Shown here piece by piece: positions 1 through 7,104 of a DNA stretch of 9,647 bases (its first letter is position 1; each line of letters begins with the position of its first letter). Below the pieces are notes generated by a model, which was not told the origin of the DNA, made no database searches, and worked only from the letters and a program-made list of their open reading frames with translations. The translations under genes and the position numbers were made by a program. Source of the stretch: Actinobacteria bacterium UBA3120 (GTDB lineage Bacteria; Actinomycetota; Actinomycetes; S36-B12). The DNA lies in contig DEZY01000170.1 of the NCBI GenBank assembly GCA_002365735.1, positions 1 through 9,647 of the forward strand, read 5' to 3'.

Positions 1-1318
1 CAGGGTGAGCTCCATGCCCCAGGACTAGGTCCATCAGAATAACGGCAACCTGAGGGTCCGCACCTGCTTCTTCCAAAAATTCTACGCGTGCGACCGGGTC
101 GATCATCGGATGTGGTCGCCCCCGCGTGTACTCCTCCTCACCGAGATCTAGCAGCGTGCTGCAGTTAACAGGGGCGGGCATACCGAGTTTCTTATCGATA
201 GGAGTGTTGGAATACACCGGTGACGTAAAGGTTTCGGCAAGAATAACAAGAGCCTCGTAGCACAGGGTTCCACCGGAGTAGAGACCCCGGATCAGTGTGC
301 GATCTGCCGAAATCTTGGCCAAGGCTGAGGCAACATCCGGACCCGCTATGGCCGAGGTGTCAGGGAGCGACTCACCGAGGACCTCCAAAGTGCGCAGTAC
401 GCCAGATTCGAGAGTGTTGGCGAGTATCACACCCGGCGGAGTGACAGTGGTCATATCTATACCCATAAAGGCTGCAACCATTGGTGAACCGTCAGCCAGA
501 GCCATGACCTCTCTAGCAACGCGCTGGCTGGGAGGTTTGGACACGAAAAGAATAACCTCGGTCTGCGGATCGTTTCGCAAGGCATGAATGGCAAGTCGGG
601 CCATGCGCCCGTCGATCTCGTCACTGAGGTCGCGACCGCCAAGACCGATCACGTGAGACACGCCGATACCCCAGCGGTGAAGCAGAGCCATCACTTCCTG
701 GGCTCCAGTACCCGCTGCGGCTACCACACCTACAGGTCCTTGGCGCACAACGTTTGCAAAGCCCAGTCCGGTACCCGCAAGGGAAGCAGTCCCGGCTCCA
801 GGTCCCATTACGAGAAGGTTCCGAGCGGCGGCATGATCCTTGAGGGCGATCTCATCTTCGGGGGTGACCCCGTCGCTGAAAAGAAGAACATCTAGACCCT
901 TGGTCAGGGCTTTATGTGCTTCGAGAGATGCATACTCCCCTGGCACCGAGATAATGGCGATAGTTGAGTTTGGTTGACGAGTGAGCGCCTCATCTAGGGA
1001 AGTAGGGGACTCCTCCACCATCGGATTAGCTTCATTGCGGGCGGCAAACATCACCTGGTGGGCGCTTTCGATTGCAATTTCTCCACTGCTGGGATCAACG
1101 GATTCAACTGCGATAAATAGGTCACCGGGGCCAGCCCCCGTGAGTTCGGCGCTGGGGAATCCCCGGGAAATAAGTGTCTCGACGTTCGCCACCGTGCTCA
1201 TCGCCGCCGAAGCCCACTGGACTCCCTCACACTGCTCCATCTCCCGCGTTCCCGACATCTGCAGCACCGAGTCAAGATAAGTGTCTGGGTACATGTTGAT
1301 AGTAAATATGAGAGTCAC
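1..1318 (-). CDS. fdrA: FdrA-family acyl-CoA synthetase-like protein, probable oxamate/ureido carbamoyltransferase subunit (3' end outside window)
   Basis: My reverse-strand translation gives 439 open codons that run off the window edge. The E. coli protein has about 555 residues, so roughly the last fifth is missing. Family landmarks are VPGEYASLEAHKAL (125-138), LFSDGVTPEDEIALK (146-160), VMGPGAGTASLAGTGLGFANVV (170-191), AAGTGAQEVM (201-210), HVIGLGGRDLSDEI (222-235), FVSKPP (258-263), RGLYSGGTLCYEA (344-356) and YTRGRPHPMIDP (397-408). The fold is that of the succinyl-CoA synthetase alpha subunit. E. coli FdrA/AllF is part of the AllFGH oxamate carbamoyltransferase that splits oxalurate into oxamate and carbamoyl phosphate. 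The GTG start at 1318 overlaps the carbamate kinase stop (GTGA) and has GGGAG seven bases upstream at 1326-1330. The next candidate, ATG at 1294, has no ribosome binding site. Coupling to carbamate kinase supports a carbamoyl-phosphate-producing role; the actual substrate is inference. Confidence 0.93.
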   Translation of the reverse strand, partial: MTLIFTINMYPDTYLDSVLQMSGTREMEQCEGVQWASAAMSTVANVETLISRGFPSAELTGAGPGDLFIAVESVDPSSGEIAIESAHQVMFAARNEANPMVEESPTSLDEALTRQPNSTIAIISVPGEYASLEAHKALTKGLDVLLFSDGVTPEDEIALKDHAAARNLLVMGPGAGTASLAGTGLGFANVVRQGPVGVVAAAGTGAQEVMALLHRWGIGVSHVIGLGGRDLSDEIDGRMARLAIHALRNDPQTEVILFVSKPPSQRVAREVMALADGSPMVAAFMGIDMTTVTPPGVILANTLESGVLRTLEVLGESLPDTSAIAGPDVASALAKISADRTLIRGLYSGGTLCYEALVILAETFTSPVYSNTPIDKKLGMPAPVNCSTLLDLGEEEYTRGRPHPMIDPVARVEFLEEAGADPQVAVILMDLVLGHGAHP

Positions 1319-2301
1319 GCAAGAGCTCCCTGTCTTGGTAACCCGCGGATCTCTCGAACGATCCGGGTCCCAGGCGTTTTACCTTTTCCTAATGCTGAGG
1401 CCATCGACGAGGCGTCGGTTATAACGGCGTAGCCATCACTAGCATCGATGAAGTCGAGAGCAGCCTCGACCTTGGGGCCCATGCTGCCGGCAGGAAATTG
1501 CCCCTGCCCTGCGTACTCCCGCATTTGTGCTGCATCCGCCAAATGAATTTCTCTTTCGGTAGGTTTCCCGAAGTCCGCGAGGACGCATTCGACACCGGTG
1601 ACGAGAAGGAGAGCGTCAGCCTCAAGATATGTGGCGAGTAAAGCGGCACTCCGATCCTTGTCGACTACAGCTTCGATTCCCACGAGTGTCCCATCATGTT
1701 CTGCGAGAGGGATCCCACCGCCACCGCCAGCGACGACTAGATACCCATCCTTTGAGAGTCTGGATATTGCGTCCCCTTCCACAATTGCTTGCGGGCGAGG
1801 TGATGGAACGGTAATGCGGTACCCGCGCCCAGAATCTTCAACGATCGGATGCCCAGTGAGGGCTGAACGCGCCTGGGCCTCGTGAAGTGAATAAAAAGGA
1901 CCGATAGGTTTCGACGGCCGATCGAAGGCCTCGTCCTGCCTGTCAACGATCACGTGAGTAACAACTCCAACTACCGGTCCGAGTTGTTGATGGTGGGTAC
2001 TGAGCAGCGCCATTTGGATCAGGTGCCCAATTAAACCTTGGGTCATTGCTCCCAGCGCAAATAACGGCTGGCCAGGCACCTCAGGGGATCCGGCATGCTG
2101 CTGGATAGCCAGGTTTCCCACCTGCGGGCCATTTCCATGTGTGATCACCACTCGCCAACCGGCTTCGCGCAGTGCGCACACGGACGCGGCCATTTCTTGG
2201 CAGTTGGCGAGCATTTCGGGGTATGTCCCGCCCTGCCCCTCACGTGTGATTGCATTTCCTCCCAGGGCAACGACAGCCAAAGGTGCCGGTGTGGAAAGCA
2301 T
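1315..2301 (-). CDS. arcC: Carbamate kinase
   Basis: A 328-residue cytosolic enzyme, close to the usual length of about 310, that transfers phosphate between carbamoyl phosphate and ADP to give ATP and carbamate, which decays to ammonia and CO2. Visible family motifs are ALGGNAI (12-18), THGNGPQVGNLAIQQ (54-68), AMTQGLIGH (85-93), VVTHVIVDRQDEAF (113-126), KPIGPFY (131-137), DSGRGYRITVPSPRP (156-170), VAGGGGGIPL (190-199), EAVVDKDRSAALLA (210-223) and AGSMGPKVEAA (271-281). No key motif is missing. I chose ATG 2301 because AAAGGAAA (2311-2318) lies upstream and the family begins just before the GGN loop; an in-frame ATG at 2352 would add 17 unrelated residues. It is the first gene of an operon with fdrA, so it probably serves the catabolic direction rather than arginine deiminase, of which there is no trace here. 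Confidence 0.97.
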   Translation of the reverse strand: MLSTPAPLAVVALGGNAITREGQGGTYPEMLANCQEMAASVCALREAGWRVVITHGNGPQVGNLAIQQHAGSPEVPGQPLFALGAMTQGLIGHLIQMALLSTHHQQLGPVVGVVTHVIVDRQDEAFDRPSKPIGPFYSLHEAQARSALTGHPIVEDSGRGYRITVPSPRPQAIVEGDAISRLSKDGYLVVAGGGGGIPLAEHDGTLVGIEAVVDKDRSAALLATYLEADALLLVTGVECVLADFGKPTEREIHLADAAQMREYAGQGQFPAGSMGPKVEAALDFIDASDGYAVITDASSMASALGKGKTPGTRIVREIRGLPRQGALA

Positions 2302-2375
2302 CAATGTACATTTCCTTTCGGCTCGGGTGCACTTAAGGGAATCCCCGGACATACTTTATCCGACAGAGAGATCAT

Positions 2376-2392
2376 ACTATAGTAAATATAGT
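2376..2392. promoter_or_regulatory. Palindromic operator in the divergent promoter between carbamate kinase and the 212-aa gene
   Basis: ACTATA-GTAAA-TATAGT is a perfect 6-bp inverted repeat with a 5-bp spacer, and the spacer is partly symmetric. It sits in the 112-base gap between two divergent genes. Each arm reads as a -10-like hexamer (TATAGT). On the minus strand TATGAT at 2376-2371 is a second good -10. A weak plus-strand -35 (TTTATC, 2355-2360) lies 17 bases before TATAGT at 2378-2383. A factor binding here would control both directions. The regulator is not identified. Confidence 0.55.
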
Positions 2393-2413
2393 GTGCCGGT
2401 GGAGAATGAGGCG

Positions 2414-3052
2414 ATGGAAATGAATGAAGTGCCCCCCGCAGGTCTGGACAGTGGCGACGCATTGGCGGCCCTGGTTGTCCGATTCACTGAAGCGGAACGA
2501 CAGCTTTACCCGTTGGCCCTAGTTGACCCAGACATCTATCAGCGCTCGGTCCGCCTCGTTGGACTGCTCGGAGATTTCCTTTCTGAGCGAGCCCTAAATG
2601 TCAATGATCTGGCGAGTATTCGCGTCCCTGCACTTGCCCGACTCCACGGTGTGGCCAGTAGCCAGGGAATTGTCTTGACCAATCTTGATGACCAACTCAT
2701 AGTAGATGCGGCGCTGGCCCAGCATTACCGCGTCTTGCTTGCCCAGGGTGTTGATGACGAGGCAGAGATGATCACTGACCGCGCCAGGGCAGCTGGCGAG
2801 AAATGGGCGCCCATTCAAACCCCGGACAACGGAACACTCGGATTCGCCATGTCCCATCAGTGGGTTGACCTTCATTTGAGCTCCGGGACCCGACTGGTGC
2901 GCTCAGTCGATGTGGACCAGGCCACAGGGTCTCCCATTTTCCGGATCGAGGTTTATCCGGGGAGCCAATTAGAGGCTTCGCTGGTGTTGGAAATGAACAA
3001 TCGTCAGGAATGGCTGGACGAAGCTGAGGCGATACGCGCGGATATGGGGTAA
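2414..3052 (+). CDS. Uncharacterised 212-residue protein
   Basis: I do not recognise the family. The first two thirds are probably mostly alpha-helical and acidic, from about residue 10 to 140, with repeated LLG/ALA-rich stretches. The last third (about 145-195) alternates hydrophobic residues like a beta domain, with SHQWVDLHLSSGTRLVRSVDV followed by FRIEVYPG. There are no cysteines, signal peptide, membrane segment or obvious catalytic motif. ATG 2414 has GGAG at 2401-2404. ATG 2420 and an upstream GTG at 2393 are possible alternatives; the latter lies inside the palindromic promoter and so is less likely. It is transcribed divergently from carbamate kinase and lies 109 bases before the radical SAM gene on the same strand. 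It could be a regulator, a substrate-carrying partner of the radical SAM enzyme or a sensor; nothing visible decides between these. Confidence 0.8.
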   Translation: MEMNEVPPAGLDSGDALAALVVRFTEAERQLYPLALVDPDIYQRSVRLVGLLGDFLSERALNVNDLASIRVPALARLHGVASSQGIVLTNLDDQLIVDAALAQHYRVLLAQGVDDEAEMITDRARAAGEKWAPIQTPDNGTLGFAMSHQWVDLHLSSGTRLVRSVDVDQATGSPIFRIEVYPGSQLEASLVLEMNNRQEWLDEAEAIRADMG

Positions 3053-3062
3053 TTGTCAAGTC

Positions 3063-3086
3063 GTGGACAGATTTTTCTGTTTCCAC
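3063..3086 (+). other. Imperfect hairpin after the 212-aa gene
   Basis: GTGGA (3063-3067) pairs with TCCAC (3082-3086), and CAG with CTG inside, leaving a two-base TT bulge and a loop of ATTTTT. It starts 10 bases after the stop of the 212-aa gene and ends 21 bases before the TATAAT box. It is AT-rich, has no following U run, and is a weak candidate terminator or part of the next promoter. Confidence 0.25.
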
Positions 3087-3113
3087 TTTCAGACACAAAT
3101 CTTCTCCTATAAT
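3085..3113 (+). promoter_or_regulatory. Probable sigma70-type promoter of the radical SAM-GNAT operon
   Basis: A perfect -10 consensus TATAAT lies at 3108-3113, with only weak -35 candidates (ACTTTC at 3085 or CTTTCA at 3086). Transcription would begin near 3120 and leave a leader of about 40 bases before GTG 3162. This implies that the radical SAM and GNAT genes can be expressed separately from the 212-aa gene. Confidence 0.6.
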
Positions 3114-3161
3114 GTGGGGCGTAGTGGAGTGACATGTGCATCACAGGCGAGGGGAGAGGCA

Positions 3162-4349
3162 GTGCTTGACACTTTGGATTACGCGAGAGTCTATGAATCC
3201 ATCGAGGCAGATGGCCGAGTTATCTCGGGCCAACCCGGTTCATGGGATGTCAGTAGCCTGATCATGGACGTTCAGGCCCGTGGTTTACGGGTCGAGGCAG
3301 AGATGGAGCGTCGAACAGGTGGCGCCGGTCCCACAGACGCGGGAATGCTGTGGATCGAAGGCTATCCGGTGACGGCTCCGACTGGGAATTCGACCTCTCA
3401 GGATTCTCCGTACCTACTCAAAGCTGAGGACGACGGCTACGGAATTTACCGTGGGCTGCTTCGCGTAGCGTCGGCACGCGCCGAGCGTAGGCCGCGTTTC
3501 TACGATCTCACCACCGCAGACGGGATCTCGTACGAGAAAATCGCACTCCTTCACTTGGATTCGCTGGCGAGCACTGTCGTCCAAACATGTGCATATTGGG
3601 GTAACGCTGACCAATGCACTTTTTGTGGGATCGGCGTGTCACTTGACTCTGGGCGGACAATCGTCAAGAAGACTCCAGAGATGCTCGCTGAAGTTGCCGT
3701 GGCTGCTAAGGAACTTGATGGCGCTGTTGATGCGACTTTGACAACGGGAAGTTCGCGCGGGGTAGATCGCGGAGCTCGCTATGTGGCAAAATGTGGGCAG
3801 GCCGTCAAAGAGGCCAGTGGGCTACCCGTCGAGGTTCAATTTGAGCCCCCATTAAAGCTTGATGTGATCAACGAAGTTGGCGATATGGGGATCGATTCGG
3901 TGGGAATACATGTCGAGACTTTTGATCCGCAGGTCCTGGCGCGGGTTGCCCCGGCAAAGGCTGCTACCGGAATTGAGTCGTACTTTGCTGCGTGGGAACG
4001 TGCGGTTGCCGTTTTTGGTGAAGGTCAGGTCTCGACGTACGTCATCCTCGGAATGGGTGAAGACCCAGAAATCACCATAGCCGGCGCTAAGCGAGCTATT
4101 GATTTAGGCGTCTATCCGTTTATGGTGCCACTTAAACCGGTCGCCGGGTCGCTGATGGAAGATTGGGCTTCCCCATCGCGTGAGTACGTTGAACCCATCT
4201 ATCGCAGAGTGCAGGCGTACATGTCCATGCGTGGGATGGACGCCACCACTGCAAAAGCGGGATGTGCCCGCTGCCAAGCATGCTCTGGGCTTGCCTCACT
4301 TGAGCCGCGTAAAAATTCAATGATTCCCTTGCAAATCATTGACCGATAA
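3162..4349 (+). CDS. MSMEG_0568/NitD-family radical SAM enzyme
   Basis: A 395-residue iron-sulfur enzyme expected to cleave S-adenosylmethionine to a 5'-deoxyadenosyl radical; the family's substrate is not established. Family landmarks are GGAGPTDAG (53-61), RPRFYDLTTADGISY (110-124), ALLHLDSLASTVVQTC (128-143), VEVQFEPP (223-230), GIHVETFDP (248-256), AWERAVAVFGEGQVSTYVILGMGEDP (277-302) and GVYPFMVPLKPVAG (316-329). The presumed SAM-cluster cysteines are C143, C152 and C155 (CX8CX2C), not the classical CX3CX2C. A second triad, C368, C371 and C374 (CX2CX2C), near the C-terminus may hold another cluster. GTG 3162 is preceded by GGGGAG (3151-3156) five bases away; a longer reading from GTG 3063 has no support and would start before the TATAAT box. 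The GNAT gene follows 20 bases later, as in Nit1C clusters. Confidence 0.93.
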   Translation: MLDTLDYARVYESIEADGRVISGQPGSWDVSSLIMDVQARGLRVEAEMERRTGGAGPTDAGMLWIEGYPVTAPTGNSTSQDSPYLLKAEDDGYGIYRGLLRVASARAERRPRFYDLTTADGISYEKIALLHLDSLASTVVQTCAYWGNADQCTFCGIGVSLDSGRTIVKKTPEMLAEVAVAAKELDGAVDATLTTGSSRGVDRGARYVAKCGQAVKEASGLPVEVQFEPPLKLDVINEVGDMGIDSVGIHVETFDPQVLARVAPAKAATGIESYFAAWERAVAVFGEGQVSTYVILGMGEDPEITIAGAKRAIDLGVYPFMVPLKPVAGSLMEDWASPSREYVEPIYRRVQAYMSMRGMDATTAKAGCARCQACSGLASLEPRKNSMIPLQIIDR

Positions 4350-4369
4350 TCCCTTCATAAGGATAATTC

Positions 4370-4864
4370 TTGACCAAAACTAGTGGACGTCAGGGAGACA
4401 TCACCAGCATTGTGACTGTTGATGATCGCCTGCGCCGACGTGAGCATTTTGACATTCGATACGACGTATTCGTTGATGAGCAAGGAATCTTCACGGACAC
4501 GGACGAGGACACTCGCGATAGCGACCCGAGCACGATCCACCTGATTGGTCTCATAAATGGGCGGACCGTGGGTGCGGTCCGCCTGTACCCCCTTGACGTG
4601 GGGTGCGAGCAATGGCAGGGGGATCGGCTTGCGGTTCTCAAGGCGGACCGCTCTTCTCGACTTGGTTTTGAACTTGTGCAAGAGGCGGTTGCTCAAGCGT
4701 CAGCTAATGGTGGGTTGGTCATGCACGCGCATATCCAATTGCCCAATGTTCGATTCTTCGAGTATCTAGGGTGGCACCTAGAGGGTCCCGTAGAAACGTA
4801 TGCGGGAATCCTGCATCAGCAAATGGCCATCAATTTAAAAAGAGAATCTTCTAAGTCGGCTTAG
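4370..4864 (+). CDS. MSMEG_0567/Sll0786/NitE-family GNAT N-acyltransferase
   Basis: A 164-residue cytosolic GNAT-fold protein that would move an acyl group from acyl-CoA to an unknown amine. Family features are RYDVFVDEQGIFTDTDEDTRD (30-50), TVGAVRLYP (66-74), WQGDRLAVL (82-90), RLGFELVQEAV (97-107), HAHIQLPNVRFFEYLGWHL (119-137), and the conserved late HQQMAINL (149-156). The acyl-CoA pyrophosphate loop is represented by the stretch around R94-G99. Translation starts at TTG 4370: AAGGA (4359-4363) is six bases away, and there is no in-frame ATG before the conserved domain. It is co-transcribed with the radical SAM gene; in Nit1C clusters these two genes are neighbours of a nitrilase and were described as nitrogen-starvation responsive in cyanobacteria. 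Its job in that pathway is unknown. Confidence 0.92.
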   Translation: MTKTSGRQGDITSIVTVDDRLRRREHFDIRYDVFVDEQGIFTDTDEDTRDSDPSTIHLIGLINGRTVGAVRLYPLDVGCEQWQGDRLAVLKADRSSRLGFELVQEAVAQASANGGLVMHAHIQLPNVRFFEYLGWHLEGPVETYAGILHQQMAINLKRESSKSA

Positions 4865-4956
4865 TTGCTCGAGGCTCGACGGATCCGCTGCGCACATGCA
4901 TTTTCAGTCCATCTTTGCAGGCCTAGATCAGAGAATAAGGATGAATTGAGAAGCTA
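4865..4956. other. Convergent intergenic gap
   Basis: These 92 bases separate the ends of two converging operons (the GNAT gene and the FMN reductase gene). I see no strong GC-rich stem with a T run on either strand, so no terminator is called, although one is expected here. Confidence 0.5.
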
Positions 4957-5532
4957 TTAGTTTCGATGAGCCGTGAATGCTTCGGCAAAATCTACAACCT
5001 GAGTACCGACTCGCGTGAGCGCGGCATGGGCTGCGAGATCCTCAAGAGTCCCGTCTGCACTGAATTGGGTTTCCGCAGTGTTGACCGCTGCCCCCATGGG
5101 AGTCGGCCAACCCCGGAGTGCATGGGTGATTTGTCGCAACTGATGCAGTGTTGTTACGGACGCTTGCCACCCATGTGCGACAGCCACGCATCCGACGGCG
5201 CGCCCATCAAGATAGGGACGCCTCTCACCGGAAAGATCCTCGAGGTAGTCGATTGCATTCTTGATCAAACCACTCATCCCGCCGTGGTAGCCAGGACTGG
5301 AAATCAGCACACCATCTGCGTGTCGAATCCGCTCAATCAGGTGAAGAGATTCCGCTGCGCGCTCGGTACTTTGGGTGTCGTAAATGGGCATTAACAGGTC
5401 AGTCCCGGTGATGAAACTCACCTGCGCTCCGGCATCTTTAGCTGCTTGAGCGGCAATTCGCAGTGCTTTTTCACTCGATGAATTCGGACGCGTTGTTCCA
5501 CCGATTGCCACTACTTGAATTCCTTGGGTCAC
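4957..5532 (-). CDS. NADPH-dependent FMN reductase (SsuE/MsuE-like)
   Basis: A 191-residue flavodoxin-fold reductase that uses NAD(P)H to make FMNH2. The phosphate-binding loop GGTTRPNSSSEKAL lies at 11-24, the flavin-contact motif SSPGYHGGMSGLIKNAIDYLEDL at 78-100, and GRAVGCVAVAHG at 110-121. Length and order match the family. GTG 5532 overlaps the wrbA stop (GTGA) and has GGAG (5538-5541) five bases away. An upstream TTG at 5553 would put the start inside wrbA without a ribosome binding site. It is the last gene of the monooxygenase unit, and reductases of this type supply reduced FMN to luciferase-family monooxygenases such as SsuD, MsuD and SfnG. It is the best candidate partner of the enzyme encoded at 7215-8315. 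Confidence 0.92.
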   Translation of the reverse strand: MTQGIQVVAIGGTTRPNSSSEKALRIAAQAAKDAGAQVSFITGTDLLMPIYDTQSTERAAESLHLIERIRHADGVLISSPGYHGGMSGLIKNAIDYLEDLSGERRPYLDGRAVGCVAVAHGWQASVTTLHQLRQITHALRGWPTPMGAAVNTAETQFSADGTLEDLAAHAALTRVGTQVVDFAEAFTAHRN

Positions 5533-6143
5533 GTGTTCTCCATATTTCGACAAGCCGCTGACACCTGTGCCAGCCGCTTTCCTTGGGTAAATGCCGCTGC
5601 CAGGTGGGAAGTGTTCCCAGCATTGCGACTGGATGCGTAATGAGATGCGCCGTAAGGGTTCCCACTGTATTTGCGCACCTGTTCATCAGGGTATCCGAGT
5701 GGCATGATCAGCGTTCCCCAGTGGTAAAAAATATTGTTCATCGCGAGAATCGTTGATTCGAGCCCGCCGTGCTGGGTTGAGGCACTAGTGAAGGCGGTTC
5801 CCACTTTGTTGTAAAAAGCACCCTGCGCCCATAGCCCCCCGGAAGTATCCAGAAAAGCTTTGAGTTGGCTCGCTGGACCGCCGAACCTGGTGGGGGACCC
5901 CAAAGCGATGCCATCTGCCCAGACAAGGTCCTCGAGCTGGGCAAGTGGGTCGCCAGGTTGGTCAGCAAACTCCTGCCAGCCAGGATTACGTGCGATCGCT
6001 TCGGCGGGCGCGGTTTCCTCCGCGTGTCTGAGGCGAATCTCTGCGCCAATACTTTCCGCACCTCGTGCAATTTCGTGAGCGAGCCGAGCGACATTTCCGG
6101 TAGCCGAGTAGTAGATCACCGAAATCTTTGGCGGGTTAGCCAT
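5529..6143 (-). CDS. wrbA: WrbA-type NAD(P)H:quinone oxidoreductase / flavodoxin-like protein
   Basis: A 204-residue FMN-binding protein; WrbA enzymes transfer two electrons from NAD(P)H to quinones. Visible features are the FMN phosphate loop YSATGNV (12-18, usually STGNT/V-like), a central WADGIALGSPTRFGGPASQLKAFLD (75-99), and TSASTQHGGLESTILAM (119-135), which matches the WrbA signature around the flavin ring. ATG 6143 overlaps the stop of the AraC gene by eight bases; its ribosome binding site is weak (GAAG-like), which suits translational coupling. Its 3' end overlaps the FMN reductase start. It could recycle quinone or catechol products of the monooxygenase, or provide a second source of reduced flavin; the second is less typical for WrbA. 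Confidence 0.9.
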   Translation of the reverse strand: MANPPKISVIYYSATGNVARLAHEIARGAESIGAEIRLRHAEETAPAEAIARNPGWQEFADQPGDPLAQLEDLVWADGIALGSPTRFGGPASQLKAFLDTSGGLWAQGAFYNKVGTAFTSASTQHGGLESTILAMNNIFYHWGTLIMPLGYPDEQVRKYSGNPYGASHYASSRNAGNTSHLAAAFTQGKRLAQVSAACRNMENT

Positions 6144-7104
6144 GCATACTTCGCTTAAGAGTGTGACTAGGGCTCTCCCCGTATTTTTCCCGATATATTT
6201 GCGAAGTACGCCCCAAGTGCGTGAAGCCAACGCTGTACATCAGTGATGCCACTGTGCGTTGATCAGAATCAGAAGTAAGTAAGGCGCTGTGTAGTTTTGA
6301 CAGTCGCACATCTGTGAGCAGCTCAATCGGAGTCATCGAGAATTGGTCTTGAACGCAAGCTTGAAGCTGACGAACGCTCAGAGCCACTGCGGCAGCAAGA
6401 TCAGCCACAGTAAGCGGCTCACTAAAATGAGTGTCTATCCAGTCAATAATTATTCGACCGCGATGTCCGTCAACTGTAGACGGTGCCGTTGAGTTTTCGA
6501 CAGCCAGAATGAGTGCGTTGAGCAGGTTGTCTTCCATTACTTGTAGAAAATTTTCCACCACTAGTACCGGTGTTTCAGCAGGAATCGCTGATGCCAAATT
6601 CCACAAACTACGGCAGGTGTGAGTGAGCCACTGGTTCCCAGCCGCCATGCCAAGATCGGAATTAGTGCCCAGCCTGGAATTTTCGGTATGTGACTCACCG
6701 AGGACTTTGATTTTCTGTGTGTGTAGTTTCTCCTGATCACTCGCAATTATCAGTGCACCAGCCCAAGGGTCTGGATTCATGACCGTCACGTTGGATTGGG
6801 AAAGCAGGAAACCACTCGCGAACTTTTCAGGCTTGACGTGATAGTCGCGGCTCACACCCATGGGCCCTAGTGGAATAGTGGCGACTACTCGGTCGCCAGT
6901 AGGAGGAGCCTCGACAGTCACGTTCCCCCCGTATCTCACGAATACGAAGCGAGAAGTAGGCATGGTGACCATCGCTACTTTGCCGTTCAGGGACGACTCA
7001 CGCGTGAATATTTCGTGGGGCGTTGTTCGCCGCGCAACTTCGTCGCGCAGAACTGTGGCATGGGTGCTCGTCAGATTAAATACCGGAGCCATCGAATTTG
7101 GCAC
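6136..7104 (-). CDS. AraC-family transcriptional regulator
   Basis: A 322-residue DNA-binding regulator. Residues 1 to about 210 form an AraC-binding/cupin-like ligand domain, with FVRYGGNVTVEAPPTGDR (55-72) and IPLGPMGV (77-84) typical of actinobacterial members. Two helix-turn-helix units follow at about 220-318: EPLTVADLAAAVALSVRQLQACVQDQF (229-255), and the signature VASLMYSVGFTHLGRTSQIYREKYGESPSHTLKR (285-318). GTG 7104 was chosen because AGGAGG (7111-7116) is exactly six bases upstream; a start at 7191 would add 29 unlike residues. It lies between the monooxygenase and the flavoenzymes and overlaps wrbA, so it is probably co-expressed with its targets and activates the unit in response to the substrate. 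The ligand is unknown. Confidence 0.95.
   Translation of the reverse strand: MPNSMAPVFNLTSTHATVLRDEVARRTTPHEIFTRESSLNGKVAMVTMPTSRFVFVRYGGNVTVEAPPTGDRVVATIPLGPMGVSRDYHVKPEKFASGFLLSQSNVTVMNPDPWAGALIIASDQEKLHTQKIKVLGESHTENSRLGTNSDLGMAAGNQWLTHTCRSLWNLASAIPAETPVLVVENFLQVMEDNLLNALILAVENSTAPSTVDGHRGRIIIDWIDTHFSEPLTVADLAAAVALSVRQLQACVQDQFSMTPIELLTDVRLSKLHSALLTSDSDQRTVASLMYSVGFTHLGRTSQIYREKYGESPSHTLKRSMHG

Noticed and set aside
1298..1312. ATAGTAAATAT near the fdrA start as a second copy of the divergent operator
   Set aside because: Only one half plus the spacer matches; the second arm is absent and the site lies inside the fdrA reading frame.
1598..1885. Plus-strand open frame of 95 codons opposite carbamate kinase
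   Set aside because: It is low-complexity, Ser/Pro/Arg-rich and antisense to strongly conserved kinase motifs, with no ribosome binding site.
3129..3145. GTGA-N8-TCACA in the leader of the radical SAM gene, resembling a CRP/GlxR site
   Set aside because: The spacer is 8 bases rather than the 6 of the CRP/GlxR consensus, and only the outer four bases pair; probably chance.
4966..5394. Plus-strand open frame of 142 codons, Cys- and Pro-rich
   Set aside because: It is antisense to the FMN reductase, whose motifs are intact; its cysteine richness follows from the reverse complement of Ala/Gly codons.
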